From Isosphaeraceae bacterium (GTDB lineage Bacteria > Planctomycetota > Planctomycetia > Isosphaerales > Isosphaeraceae): DNA of 64,000 nt. The position numbers were made by a program, and so were the translations under genes. Below are positions 26,078 to 34,582 of the stretch, piece after piece. The notes beneath the pieces are model-generated. The model made no database searches, was not told the DNA's origin, and worked only from the letters and a program-made list of their open reading frames with translations. Location: positions 225,896 through 289,895 of the forward strand of contig JANXSX010000150.1 in assembly GCA_025356475.1 (NCBI GenBank), given 5' to 3'. Numbering within the stretch: position 1 is the stretch's first letter; each line of letters opens with the position of its first letter.

Positions 26078-26443
26078 ATGAGTAGAAAGTCTTCAGCGAT
26101 GGCGGGAATGAGTTCGGCAACGGCCCTGCGCAACTTGCAGCAGGCTCAGGCAGGAATGAAGAAGGCTCGACAAGCACTCCGTCAACTGCGAGGCGAGCCG
26201 GCGGTCGGAGATTTTACCGGTTCCGTCCTCAAGATTGGTTGGGAGAGTCTCAAGAAGGCGCACACTTTGATGGCGGAAATTCCGCTGGACGCCGCCAATG
26301 ACGACGTACTGACCCGGCAACTGTCGGTCCAACGGTACTCAACCGCCCTCCTCGTCCGTTTGCGACGAGTTGTCCGGAACGAGCCAGGTGCCATCGACTT
26401 CGATGGTGACGACCTGGACGACGATGGGGATGAAGACCTTTGA
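26078..26443 (+). CDS. Small helical protein with acidic C-terminus
   Basis: A hypothetical protein of 121 residues from this start. It has a Lys/Arg-rich, helical first half (LRNLQQAQAGMKKARQALRQL), a helical middle and a strongly acidic end (DFDGDDLDDDGDEDL). No family is recognised. The start is set by the promoter at 26014-26042; an upstream GTG at 25937 would lie before the transcription start, and a later Met at 26099 is possible. Its stop overlaps the TTG start of the RlmI-like gene, so the two are coupled; a role near rRNA or ribosomes could be guessed from that alone. Confidence 0.6.
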   Translation: MSRKSSAMAGMSSATALRNLQQAQAGMKKARQALRQLRGEPAVGDFTGSVLKIGWESLKKAHTLMAEIPLDAANDDVLTRQLSVQRYSTALLVRLRRVVRNEPGAIDFDGDDLDDDGDEDL

Positions 26444-27792
26444 ACCGTCCTCCTTTTCGAGACCAAGGTCCTGGTCCAGGCCCCGGACCCCGGCGGCCTA
26501 TGCCTGGGCTGGTGATTACTGGCCCTATCCCCCTACCCGACCGATCGCTCGACCCCGTTCGAGAGTTCCCCAGAGTGGCGATACGCGCAGCGGGCCACCA
26601 CCCGTTTGTCTATCGCAAGATGATCATCGGACCAACTGGGGCAGCCCGCCCTTCCGATGGCGACCTCGTCCGGATCGTCGATCGCGAGGGACTTCCTGTC
26701 GGTTATGGACTCTGGAATAGTCGTTCCCAGATCGGTTTGCGAATCCTCTCGCACCGGATCGAGCCCCCCGACTCCGCTTTTTGGGACGAGCGGATCGCGC
26801 GGGCGGTCAGCCTCCGACGAGATCTGCTTAAGCTCGACGACGTGACCGATGCCTATCGGGTGCTCCATGCCGAGGCCGATGGACTCTCAGGCCTGATCGT
26901 CGACCGGTTCGCCGATGTCCTATCGGTCGAGATCTTCAGCCTAGGCATGTATCAGCGGATCGGGCCAATCCTGGCGAAGCTCTCGGAAAAGCTTGGGACC
27001 ACAGGTTATCGTGTCCATGTCGACGAGCGGATCGCCCTGGCCGAGGACTTCCCTGGCACGGAACTTATCTCGCCGAAACTTCCGCCCAAAGTGACCATCC
27101 GTGAGAACGGAGTTCGCTTCAAGGTCCAGTTCGAGGGGAGCCACAAAACTGGGTTCTTCTGCGACCAGCGCGATAATCGCCTCGCCCTGACCAAGTTCAC
27201 AGGCGATCAGTCTGTCCTTGACCTCTGTTCCTACAGCGGCGGATTTGGGATTTACGCCCTTACGAAGGGGGGGGCGAAAGAGGTCACTTGTGTCGACCTT
27301 GATGAGAAGGCGATCGCCATGGCGAAGGATAACGCCAACCTTAATCAGGTTCGGCCTACGTTGGTCCACTCCGATGCCTTTGGCTACATGCGGCAGATGG
27401 GTCTGAATAAGCGGTCATTTGGGGTGGTTGTCCTCGACCCTCCTAAACTGATCCCAGGCCGGCTCGATATTGCCCAGGGGAAGGGCAAGTACTTCGACAT
27501 GAACTTCCTGGCCATGAATCTGGTCGATCCAGGCGGGATCTTGCTGACCTGTTCATGCTCCGGACTGCTCTCGACCGAAGAGTTCCTGGTCTTACTCCGC
27601 GCAGCAGCTCGTAAGGCTGGCCGTACAGCGCAAGTCCTTGCGGTTACTGGAGCTGCCTCCGATCACCCTGTCGGGATTGATGCCCTTGAAGGGGCGTACT
27701 TGAAGGCGATTTGGCTTCGAATGGGTGAGCGCGGGACCTCTCGCTCGGTTCTTGAAGACGGTCCTCTCGGCGGAGATGATGGCGACGATTGA
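26440..27792 (+). CDS. RlmI-like class I rRNA (cytosine-C5) methyltransferase
   Basis: The 450-residue protein has an N-terminal PUA-like domain (~40-115), a linker EEHEH-type region and a Rossmann methyltransferase domain. The SAM motif is VLDLCSYSGGFGIYAL, motif IV is VVLDPPKLIPGR and motif VI is LLTCSCSGLLSTEEF, the order and spelling of the RlmI/YccW family that methylates 23S rRNA. The catalytic Cys is expected in TCSCSG. The start TTG overlaps the previous stop (TTGA) with a GGGGA about ten bases upstream; an ATG at 26500 after the Gly/Pro-rich leader is the alternative. The Pro/Gly/Arg-rich leader may be non-structural. Confidence 0.88.
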   Translation: MNRPPFRDQGPGPGPGPRRPMPGLVITGPIPLPDRSLDPVREFPRVAIRAAGHHPFVYRKMIIGPTGAARPSDGDLVRIVDREGLPVGYGLWNSRSQIGLRILSHRIEPPDSAFWDERIARAVSLRRDLLKLDDVTDAYRVLHAEADGLSGLIVDRFADVLSVEIFSLGMYQRIGPILAKLSEKLGTTGYRVHVDERIALAEDFPGTELISPKLPPKVTIRENGVRFKVQFEGSHKTGFFCDQRDNRLALTKFTGDQSVLDLCSYSGGFGIYALTKGGAKEVTCVDLDEKAIAMAKDNANLNQVRPTLVHSDAFGYMRQMGLNKRSFGVVVLDPPKLIPGRLDIAQGKGKYFDMNFLAMNLVDPGGILLTCSCSGLLSTEEFLVLLRAAARKAGRTAQVLAVTGAASDHPVGIDALEGAYLKAIWLRMGERGTSRSVLEDGPLGGDDGDD

Positions 27793-27863
27793 GCCGGGCT
27801 TTCGATGGGGCTGGAAGTGGCGTAGGATGTCGCGACGGAATCGACGACGCGAGGGCCTGAGCC

Positions 27864-28529
27864 GTGGCGAGTCTGACGATCGAAAATTATGTGAAGACGA
27901 TCTATCTGATCGCCGCAAGGCAGGGTGGGAGAGGCCTGGCTGCGACCGGGGCCGTCGCAACGGCTTTGGAAGTCTCACCTGGGACCGTGACCGGCATGCT
28001 CAAGACCCTCGCCGAAGCCGGACTTGCCACCTATACCCCCTACGAAGGCGCGAACTTGACGCCGGTCGGTCAGCAACTGGCGCTCAAGATTTTACGTCGC
28101 CACCGCCTCCTCGAGCTTTTTTTGGTGCGGACCTTGGCGATGCCTTGGGACGAGGTCCATGAGGAGGCGGAACATATGGAGCACGCGACCTCCGATCGAC
28201 TCATCGATCGGATCGATGCATTCCTCGGGCTCCCGGCGGTCGACCCCCACGGCGACCCGATCCCTCGTGCGGACGGAACTCTGACCGAGCCTGGCGGCCA
28301 ACCACTCACGGGCCTGGAACGTGGCAAGAAGTTCAAGGTCGTTCGAGTCGTCGACCAGGATCCCGCGTTTCTGAGGTACTTGACGGAATGCGGTCTTGAC
28401 CTCAACGTCATTGGGGAACTCGCTGAAAACAGGCCTGAGAGTGGGGCGATCATCGTCAGGGTCGAGGCTCGGTCCGTGGCTCTCGGACTTGAAGCCGCCG
28501 GCAAGGTTCTCGTGTTCGCGCTTGATTGA
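27864..28529 (+). CDS. DtxR/MntR-family metal-dependent regulator
   Basis: A 221-residue iron- or manganese-responsive repressor. Order: winged helix (IENYVKTIYLIA, then VATALEVSPGTVTGMLKTLAEAGL), the dimerisation/metal-binding helices (HRLLELFLVRTLAMPWDEVHEEAEHMEHATSDRLI cut here by motif pieces HRLLELFL, DEVHEEAEHMEH) with Glu/His metal ligands, and a C-terminal FeoA-like SH3 domain (from about 140). The GTG start has GAGGG eight bases upstream. A possible promoter (TTTCGA 27800-27805, 17 bases, TAGGAT 27823-27828) lies in the 71-base gap. No metal transporter gene is adjacent, so it may act at distant sites. Confidence 0.9.
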   Translation: MASLTIENYVKTIYLIAARQGGRGLAATGAVATALEVSPGTVTGMLKTLAEAGLATYTPYEGANLTPVGQQLALKILRRHRLLELFLVRTLAMPWDEVHEEAEHMEHATSDRLIDRIDAFLGLPAVDPHGDPIPRADGTLTEPGGQPLTGLERGKKFKVVRVVDQDPAFLRYLTECGLDLNVIGELAENRPESGAIIVRVEARSVALGLEAAGKVLVFALD

Positions 28530-28537
28530 AGGTGTGC

Positions 28538-29680
28538 TCACGACCGGAATGAAGACTCGTCGACCTGTCCTTCACGTTCGAGTCGAAACGCCGAAATATC
28601 GATTCGTGGCGGCCGATCCAAGAGGAGATCGACCATCGCTTCTGCCGTCCCCGGTGAGAGTTGCAGACCGGCTCTCTTATGTCCCGACGCGACATAGAGG
28701 TTGCGACAATTGGGTGCCAGGCCGAGATAAGGGCGAGTATCCTTGCTGCCAGGTCTCAAACCCGACCACGACTGTTCAACGGTTGCCTCCGCAAGTGGTG
28801 GGCAGAGTCTTACCCCGAGTTCATAGAGCCATTGTGTGCTCATTTCGCTCGTCTCAGAGTCGAAACCGACATCCTCTTCGGTGGCTCCGACAAGGATTCG
28901 CCCATCATCACGAGGTACGAGGTAGTTCTTGCCCCACTCGACAATATGCTGAAGGAGGGGTCGTCCTTCAGGGCTCTTGAGCAGGAGCATTTGGCCCTTC
29001 AAGGGGGGGGTGGGTACATCAACCCCCAACCCACTCATCAAACGCCCGGTCCACGCCCCCGCGCAGACAATCACTATCCCTACCTCCAAAGTCCCCGCAC
29101 TCGTTAAGAGCGAATGAACCCGGTCTTCGACGGTTTGGAACCCGAACACTTCGATCCCCGGACGAAGGGTTACCCCCCGACGGATGCAGGCTGCAGCAAG
29201 TGCTCGCAAGTGCCGGGGATTGCGAATCTGGGCGCGGTCGGGCAGAAACCAGGCGGCGCGTAAGGTTTCTGTCAGACCTGGCTCAAGCTGGCGGATCGCA
29301 GCCGGAGTGAGTCGCTCATAGTTGATCCCTTCGACTCGCCACCGGCCCGCTGAGGTCTTAACCTCATTCTCTTCCTCGAGCGTGAAGGCGACGTCGAGTC
29401 CGCCCGTGCGCCGGAATCCATTATCGATGCCAGTCTCGTCCCGAAGTTCTTGCGACCACAGGGGATAGAGCTTTGTGGACCAGTTGCGGAGCTCGACCAG
29501 GGGACTCTTGGAAAGCTTGCTCGCCGGCGATGGAATGAGCCCCGCTCCAGCCCAAGAAGCGCCACGACCTACTTCCTCTTTGTCGAGTAATGTGGACCTA
29601 ACCCCCTCGCGAGCAAGGGCATAGGCGATAGAGAGCCCGATCACGCCTCCCCCCACGATCACGACATCCTGGGCCATCAT
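28538..29680 (-). CDS. thiO: FAD-dependent glycine oxidase, ThiO-like
   Basis: A 380-residue DAO-family flavoenzyme. The dinucleotide-binding motif GGGVIGLSIAYALAREG lies at the N-terminus, and the C-terminal GLRPGSKDTRPYLGLAP followed by NLYVASGHKRAGLQLSP is characteristic of ThiO/glycine oxidase, which oxidises glycine to the imine used in thiazole synthesis. No other thi genes are adjacent, so a general amine or D-amino acid oxidase role cannot be excluded. Two ATGs are in tandem: the one at 29680 overlaps the stop of the upstream gene (ATGA), while the one at 29677 has better spacing from GAAGGA. The upstream secreted gene is on the same strand and coupled. Confidence 0.8.
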   Translation of the reverse strand: MMAQDVVIVGGGVIGLSIAYALAREGVRSTLLDKEEVGRGASWAGAGLIPSPASKLSKSPLVELRNWSTKLYPLWSQELRDETGIDNGFRRTGGLDVAFTLEEENEVKTSAGRWRVEGINYERLTPAAIRQLEPGLTETLRAAWFLPDRAQIRNPRHLRALAAACIRRGVTLRPGIEVFGFQTVEDRVHSLLTSAGTLEVGIVIVCAGAWTGRLMSGLGVDVPTPPLKGQMLLLKSPEGRPLLQHIVEWGKNYLVPRDDGRILVGATEEDVGFDSETSEMSTQWLYELGVRLCPPLAEATVEQSWSGLRPGSKDTRPYLGLAPNCRNLYVASGHKRAGLQLSPGTAEAMVDLLLDRPPRIDISAFRLEREGQVDESSFRS

Positions 29681-30516
29681 CGGTCCTTCGCTTGCGATCG
29701 CCAAGCTCGCTCGGTGATCCGGTACATCTCACGGTTCTCGCTCGCCAGCAGTAGGTCGAACCCGTCCCAGCAGATCGCCTCGATTCCTTCACCAATGTCT
29801 TTAATGGTGGCCACTTTCGTCCAGGTGAAGGGTCCCGTGCGAATGTAGATCCGCGCCTTCCTAACCGAGCAAACTGCCAGGAGTTGACCGTCTCGACTCA
29901 GGTCCGCCCCTGTCGCAGGTTCGACGAAATCCGCGAGCGTGCAAATCTTTTGGGGTACGGCTGGCTTGAGGAACGATGCGGGTGGTTGGATGGGGATCGC
30001 GTAGATCTCAGCGAGTTTGCCGTCCCGCCGCTTCGAGATTAGGTAGCCCGTTTTCCCCTCAATGAAGAGGCTCTCCGCATCGAATCGACCCGACTCGGGG
30101 AAGCAATAATAGGTCGTGAGGGTAACCTTGAGCTTCCCCTCGGGCTTCTTGTTCGGGTTTGGTTCATCGACCCGGTAGACACAACGCAACGGGATCCGGT
30201 TGCCGTTATTCCCGATATCCCCGATGTAGAGATGTCCTAAATCATCGGCTGCAATATCCTCCCAATCGAGGTTGGGAGCCTCGACCGGGAACTCACCGAC
30301 GAGAGTCCCATCCCGTCGGACAGCATAGATCGTGGCATCGTTACCCGAGTCATTGTGGACCCAGAATATCCCCGGATACTGACGGCTGGCGACGATTCCC
30401 GAGGCTTCCGCAATCGGTTTATGGACGAGCCGACCGACAGGGCGTTCGAGCGCGGCGTCCACCGATGAGGAGGCAAAGAGGGCCACGGCAATCAAAAGCC
30501 CGAAGAGCAATTTCAT
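29677..30516 (-). CDS. Secreted beta-propeller-like protein
   Basis: A 279-residue exported protein with a signal peptide of about 21 residues (ending SSVDAAL). The mature part is a series of short strands with repeated 'GxLYIGDxGNN', 'ESLFIEGKTGYLISKR' and 'GADLSRDGQLLAV' elements, which suggest a small beta-propeller of the NHL/SMP-30-like kind, maybe binding calcium or a sugar. Function is unknown. Its stop overlaps the ThiO-like start, so the two genes are co-transcribed, though a functional link between an exported propeller and a cytosolic oxidase is not obvious. Confidence 0.7.
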   Translation of the reverse strand: MKLLFGLLIAVALFASSSVDAALERPVGRLVHKPIAEASGIVASRQYPGIFWVHNDSGNDATIYAVRRDGTLVGEFPVEAPNLDWEDIAADDLGHLYIGDIGNNGNRIPLRCVYRVDEPNPNKKPEGKLKVTLTTYYCFPESGRFDAESLFIEGKTGYLISKRRDGKLAEIYAIPIQPPASFLKPAVPQKICTLADFVEPATGADLSRDGQLLAVCSVRKARIYIRTGPFTWTKVATIKDIGEGIEAICWDGFDLLLASENREMYRITERAWRSQAKDR

Positions 30517-30642
30517 AGGGATGATCAGCTCGGGGTGACGGAGGATCTCTCAAGAGTCTTGCGTCGTAGGGGCTTCGGCGTCAAACTTCATTTGTGATGG
30601 TTCCCTGCACTCCCTCCTGCACCTGTTGAGCGACCGATTCCG

Positions 30643-30924
30643 ATGGAACAGCCCCAGATTCGACCCGGTAAGGTCCCTACCGATGCGGTGCCAGCGACTC
30701 GCGTCGTGGCCTTTTTTTATAATAGTGCTCAGGGCAATGCAGCAATCCAGCTTTTGACGGCCTATGGTCTCCCGAACGACCGGATGGGAGTCACTCCCCC
30801 CGAACGGCTCGATACAGGCCAAGGGATGGTGATTTCGATTGCATGCCCTGATGAGAGCATGATCCCCAAAGTGGAAGAACTCTGTCGCCAGCAAGGGGCT
30901 GAGATCCATCGGACCCGTCGTTAA
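30643..30924 (+). CDS. Small conserved-type hypothetical protein
   Basis: A 93-residue soluble protein: VVAFFYNSAQGNAAIQLLTAYGLPNDRMGV is a strand-helix-strand typical of ferredoxin-like alpha/beta domains that detect small ligands or form dimers (as in general-stress 17M-type or DUF1269-like proteins). The C-terminal IPKVEELCRQQGAEI is a helix followed by a strand. No catalytic residues are evident. It stands alone, divergent from the propeller gene, and 93 bases before the DUF1080 gene start. Confidence 0.6.
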   Translation: MEQPQIRPGKVPTDAVPATRVVAFFYNSAQGNAAIQLLTAYGLPNDRMGVTPPERLDTGQGMVISIACPDESMIPKVEELCRQQGAEIHRTRR

Positions 30925-31017
30925 GGCTCGCAGTGTATTTCTGCGGATCACTTCATGCAAACCCTGATTCTCTCCCAAAGCATCCAATCGCCATTAACCC
31001 CCTTGAGTGCCCATCCC

Positions 31018-31839
31018 ATGCGCTCGATTCGTCTCGTATTGGCTCTGACTTGTACCCTCTCGGTCTTGGCACAAGCAGGTGAGACCCCGCCGGTCCCTTC
31101 CTTCGCCAAGGAACTCCCTAAGGTGAAATCGGGAGATCCGATCTTTCAATTCAATCAGAAAGATCTGACTGGGATGTACGTCTACACCAGCAAGAATAAG
31201 CTCGAAGATCCGCAGAAGGTCTTTACGGTCAAGGATGGCCTACTGGTGATTTCTGGCGAGGACCTAGGCGGGATCACCACGAAGGAGGAGTATAGCGATT
31301 ACCACCTTGTGACCGAGTGGAAGTGGGGGGGAAGGACCTTCGCTCCTCGCGAGAAGGCATCGCGCGATTCGGGGATCTTGCTCCACTGTGTTGGTGCCGA
31401 TGGTGCCGCCGGCGGTCAGTGGATGGAATCGCAAGAGTGCCAAATCATTGAAGGGGGTTGTGGCGACTTCATCATGGTCGGCGGTAAAAATAAGCCAAGC
31501 CTGACGTGTGAAGTCCGCATGGATGCGGGCCAGCCGTACTACGAGAAGGGTGGAACTTCAATCACACGTGACTCAGCTCGCTACAACTGGTGGGGTCGTG
31601 ACCCCCTTTGGAAAGATGTCCTGGGCTTCCGTGGTGAGCGTGATGTCGAGGCCCCGACGGGCGAGTGGAACCGGATGGAAGTCGTCTGCGATGGTGATAC
31701 GATCACCAACATCGTCAACGGCTTTGTCGTCAATGTCGGTACCAAGTCGAGTCTGACCAAAGGCAAAATCCTCATCCAGTCAGAGGGGGCCGAGATCCTC
31801 TTTCGCAAGATCGAGGTCCGGCCTCTCATCAGAAAGTGA
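31018..31839 (+). CDS. DUF1080 (3-keto-disaccharide hydrolase-like) secreted protein
   Basis: A 273-residue exported protein with signal peptide MRSIRLVLALTCTLSVLAQA. The mature part is a DUF1080 jelly-roll: LTGMYVYTSKNKLEDPQKVFTV at the first strand pair, YSDYHLVTEWKWGG, SGILLHCVGADG, ESQECQIIEGG, EWNRMEVVCDGDTI and GKILIQSEGAEILFRKIEV. This fold is greatly expanded in planctomycetes and is now linked to 3-keto-glycoside hydrolysis or carbohydrate binding. The start at 31018 is chosen for the signal peptide; the frame is open 21 codons upstream. The ribosome binding site is weak. Confidence 0.88.
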   Translation: MRSIRLVLALTCTLSVLAQAGETPPVPSFAKELPKVKSGDPIFQFNQKDLTGMYVYTSKNKLEDPQKVFTVKDGLLVISGEDLGGITTKEEYSDYHLVTEWKWGGRTFAPREKASRDSGILLHCVGADGAAGGQWMESQECQIIEGGCGDFIMVGGKNKPSLTCEVRMDAGQPYYEKGGTSITRDSARYNWWGRDPLWKDVLGFRGERDVEAPTGEWNRMEVVCDGDTITNIVNGFVVNVGTKSSLTKGKILIQSEGAEILFRKIEVRPLIRK

Positions 31840-31914
31840 TCAAGCTGCTACTTCGGTGAACCTTACCTACTTTCGCTAATGGCTTCGAAGGAAGTTGGGA
31901 AGGGTGCTCGCTCT

Positions 31915-31944
31915 CTGGCAAAGCAGCGACACCTCGCTTAGAAT
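31915..31944 (+). promoter_or_regulatory. Candidate promoter of the five-gene envelope operon
   Basis: CTGGCA (31915-31920), an 18-base spacer and TAGAAT (31939-31944). Transcription would begin near 31951, about 40 bases before the ATG at 31991, which argues against longer starts of that frame upstream. Confidence 0.45.
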
Positions 31945-31990
31945 ACGATTGAGCATGCAAGCTTTCGCCCTCAGGGGAATTCGCTCAATC

Positions 31991-33586
31991 ATGTCACGTC
32001 GACATCTCGCACTCGTTTGCCTGATCTTGCTGAACCTGACCCGCGTTGCCCAGGCTGACGACAATCCTGTCGTTCAGCGTGGGTTGGCGTTTCTCAAGAG
32101 CCAAGCTTCGGGCCTTGATTCCGGCGAAGGAGCGATCGCCGCACTTGCGTTGATCAAGGCCGAGACCCCTGCCACCGACCCAAGTCTGGCGAACTTGATG
32201 GGCAAGCTCAACGCCCGGTTTACTTCGCCGGGGACATATTCTCCGGGCAGGTCCGATGGTGCCGGAATTTACGAGACTGGCCTGACGATCATGGCCTATG
32301 CGAACCTCGACTCAGTGGCCTACAAGCCTCAGATCGAAGCGGCGGCGAAATACTTGCTGAGTATGCAAAAGGCCGGTGGCTGCTGGGATTACGGCCACGG
32401 CGAGAAGGGCGATACCTCGATCTCGCAGTACGCTGTGCTCGGACTCTGGGAGGCTGAGAACGCTGGCGTGGATATCCCTCCGTCAACCTGGGATCGGGCG
32501 GCGACTTGGTACCTTGCAAATCAGGGGGCGGGAGGTGGCTGGGTCTACCACCCAGGTGAAGGGGGTGACGAAAATATGTCGATGACTGCCGCCGGCACGG
32601 GGAGCCTCCTGATCTGCCAGCGCCAGTTGAACAAATATCGCAAGGCTGGCGATGCGATTCATCCGCTCCTGATTCCACTCGTAGCCGCGAATGTTGCGGG
32701 ACGATTCAATCCCGACGTCTCAAACAAGCGGATGAATGAAGGAATCCAACGAGGTTTGGGGTGGCTCTCACGCAACTTCAATCCTGCCGGTAACGCGACC
32801 GGTCCCTCGGTTTTCTATGGACTCTACGGGGTCGAGCGGATCGGTGCTCTCGCTGACCGTGACACGCTCAATGGTGTCGATTGGTACAAGGTCGGCGAAC
32901 GATATATTTCCGCGAGGCAATCGGGCAACGGTTCGTGGAACTCAGCCCACGGTGAGACCCCTAATACCGCGTGGTGTGTCCTCTTCTTGACGAAGGCCAC
33001 GGCCAAAACCCTCGCCAAGATCGAGATCAATCGTCTCGGAGCGGGGACTCTGCTCGGGGGACGGGGCCTGCCGACCGACCTGTCGAGCCTCACAATTGCT
33101 CAAGGGCGAGTTGTCGTTAGGCCCATGAACGGCGCGGTCGAAGGAATGCTGGCGGTGTTGGAAGATCCCCGCGCGGCGAACGCGGACGCTGCACTCGCGG
33201 GCCTCGTCAGCCGTTACCAAGTGGAAGGTCCCGCCGCTCTCAAGCCGCACAAAGATCGACTCTCCAAGCTGATGTCCGACCCTGATCAAGGTGTGCGAAG
33301 GGTTGCCTGCTGGGGATTGGCTCGAATCGCAGAGATGGATGTTGTTCCTCGGCTCATCGTTGCAATCGGCGATCGCGACCAATCGGTGGTCGACGAGGCG
33401 CGTGTTGGGCTCCAGCTCCTGAGTCGTAAGATTGACGGATTCGGCCCCCCAAGCCCTGCGACTCCTGATCAGAAAGAGAAGGCCGCCCGCGACTGGAAGG
33501 CCTGGTACGATGGGATCCGTCCCCTAAGTGCAGAAACGGCGGACGACCTCAGCGGGTTCGACCCCCCCGTGAGGTCCAAGCCATGA
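31991..33586 (+). CDS. Secreted prenyltransferase/squalene-cyclase-repeat protein with HEAT repeats
   Basis: The 531-residue protein starts with a signal peptide (MSRRHLALVCLILLNLTRVA, cleaved near QADD). Residues ~35-355 form an alpha/alpha-toroid of the prenyltransferase/squalene cyclase repeat type, with QW-like motifs such as AGGCWDYGHG, GAGGGWVYHPG and SGNGSWNSAHG. Catalytic DxDD of true squalene-hopene cyclases is not visible, so a binding role is more likely than terpene cyclisation. Residues ~410-500 look like HEAT repeats (DPDQGVRRVACWGLARIAE). It is the first gene of a five-gene operon; its stop overlaps the next start (ATGA). Weak GGGG lies upstream of the start. Confidence 0.75.
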   Translation: MSRRHLALVCLILLNLTRVAQADDNPVVQRGLAFLKSQASGLDSGEGAIAALALIKAETPATDPSLANLMGKLNARFTSPGTYSPGRSDGAGIYETGLTIMAYANLDSVAYKPQIEAAAKYLLSMQKAGGCWDYGHGEKGDTSISQYAVLGLWEAENAGVDIPPSTWDRAATWYLANQGAGGGWVYHPGEGGDENMSMTAAGTGSLLICQRQLNKYRKAGDAIHPLLIPLVAANVAGRFNPDVSNKRMNEGIQRGLGWLSRNFNPAGNATGPSVFYGLYGVERIGALADRDTLNGVDWYKVGERYISARQSGNGSWNSAHGETPNTAWCVLFLTKATAKTLAKIEINRLGAGTLLGGRGLPTDLSSLTIAQGRVVVRPMNGAVEGMLAVLEDPRAANADAALAGLVSRYQVEGPAALKPHKDRLSKLMSDPDQGVRRVACWGLARIAEMDVVPRLIVAIGDRDQSVVDEARVGLQLLSRKIDGFGPPSPATPDQKEKAARDWKAWYDGIRPLSAETADDLSGFDPPVRSKP

Positions 33587-34527
33587 GTGTTGCGATTGGA
33601 AGTCCCAAAGCTTTACGCGCAAACTCTGAGCCCAAAGTTCGAGGCGAGTCCGCTTACGACCGGGTCACGTCGTTCCTTATGGCCGCAGTCGTCGGGGCGT
33701 TCATGGTCGTCGGTTGGCTTGGTCTGATTTACATCACAAATAAAGCCTATAATGGCCGGGTTGCCGCCCCTCTTGAAATCATTGAGGTTTTTGGCGGTGG
33801 AGGGGGAACCCCAGATGGAACGGCCGGATCTACAGAATCGATCAACGTGCCCGGTGCGGATGCCTCAGCTCAAGCTTCAAATAATGAAGAGCAGCCCGCC
33901 GACTTTGAACAGCCCTCTGTCCAGTCGAATCCGGCCGCCATGCTCGACGCCGTCTCCGAAGCGGGGGCAACGCTGGCTGAGGTCGACCTTGGAGCTGTGA
34001 TGCCGACAGGTGGGGCGGTTTCATCGGGCAAACGGGCCTCGAAGCTAGGAACTGGCGGACCTGGGCTCGGCTTCGGGCCTGGTGATGGCGGCGTGCCTCG
34101 CGAACAGCGATGGAGCGTTGTTTATAACCAAGGCCAGACCATCGAAGAGTACGCCAGGCAGCTCGATGCATTACGTGTCGAGTTGGCGGTTGTCGAGAAT
34201 GGCCAGATGGTCTATGTCTCGAACTTTGCGGGAGCCAAACCGACGCGGCGATCGGGCTCGGGCAAGGGGGACGACCGACTCTACTTTCTTTGGCAGGGTC
34301 GAGGTCGGAAGGCCCCGGATGTTGCGCTCCTGAAGAGGGCTGGGATCGAAGTCGGTGAAGGTGCTCTCTTCCATTTCTACCCCAAGGGGGCGGAAGAGGT
34401 GCTGGCGCAACTTGAAGTGAGATATAAGGGGAGGCAACCTGCCGAGATCCGATCCACCCGCTTCAGCGTTGTCATCGCGGGCAATGGATACGGTTTTGAG
34501 GTCCTTGCCCAAGACTCACTCCGATAG
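33583..34527 (+). CDS. Membrane-anchored periplasmic protein of unknown family
   Basis: A 314-residue protein with one N-terminal membrane helix (about 30-53, FLMAAVVGAFMVVGWLGLIY) after a short cytoplasmic tail, then a Gly/Ala/Ser-rich disordered linker (~70-175) and a C-terminal folded domain (~180-314). Topology resembles periplasm-spanning TonB- or ExbD-like proteins, but no TonB signature is seen. The start overlaps the stop of the previous gene (ATGA); the next gene begins 55 bases after its stop. It probably links the inner membrane to an outer component of the same operon's products. No function can be assigned. Confidence 0.65.
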   Translation: MSVAIGSPKALRANSEPKVRGESAYDRVTSFLMAAVVGAFMVVGWLGLIYITNKAYNGRVAAPLEIIEVFGGGGGTPDGTAGSTESINVPGADASAQASNNEEQPADFEQPSVQSNPAAMLDAVSEAGATLAEVDLGAVMPTGGAVSSGKRASKLGTGGPGLGFGPGDGGVPREQRWSVVYNQGQTIEEYARQLDALRVELAVVENGQMVYVSNFAGAKPTRRSGSGKGDDRLYFLWQGRGRKAPDVALLKRAGIEVGEGALFHFYPKGAEEVLAQLEVRYKGRQPAEIRSTRFSVVIAGNGYGFEVLAQDSLR

Positions 34528-34582
34528 TTCCTCGCTTCCGAAAACAAAGATTATCGACTCTTGTGGACTTCTGGATCACTTC

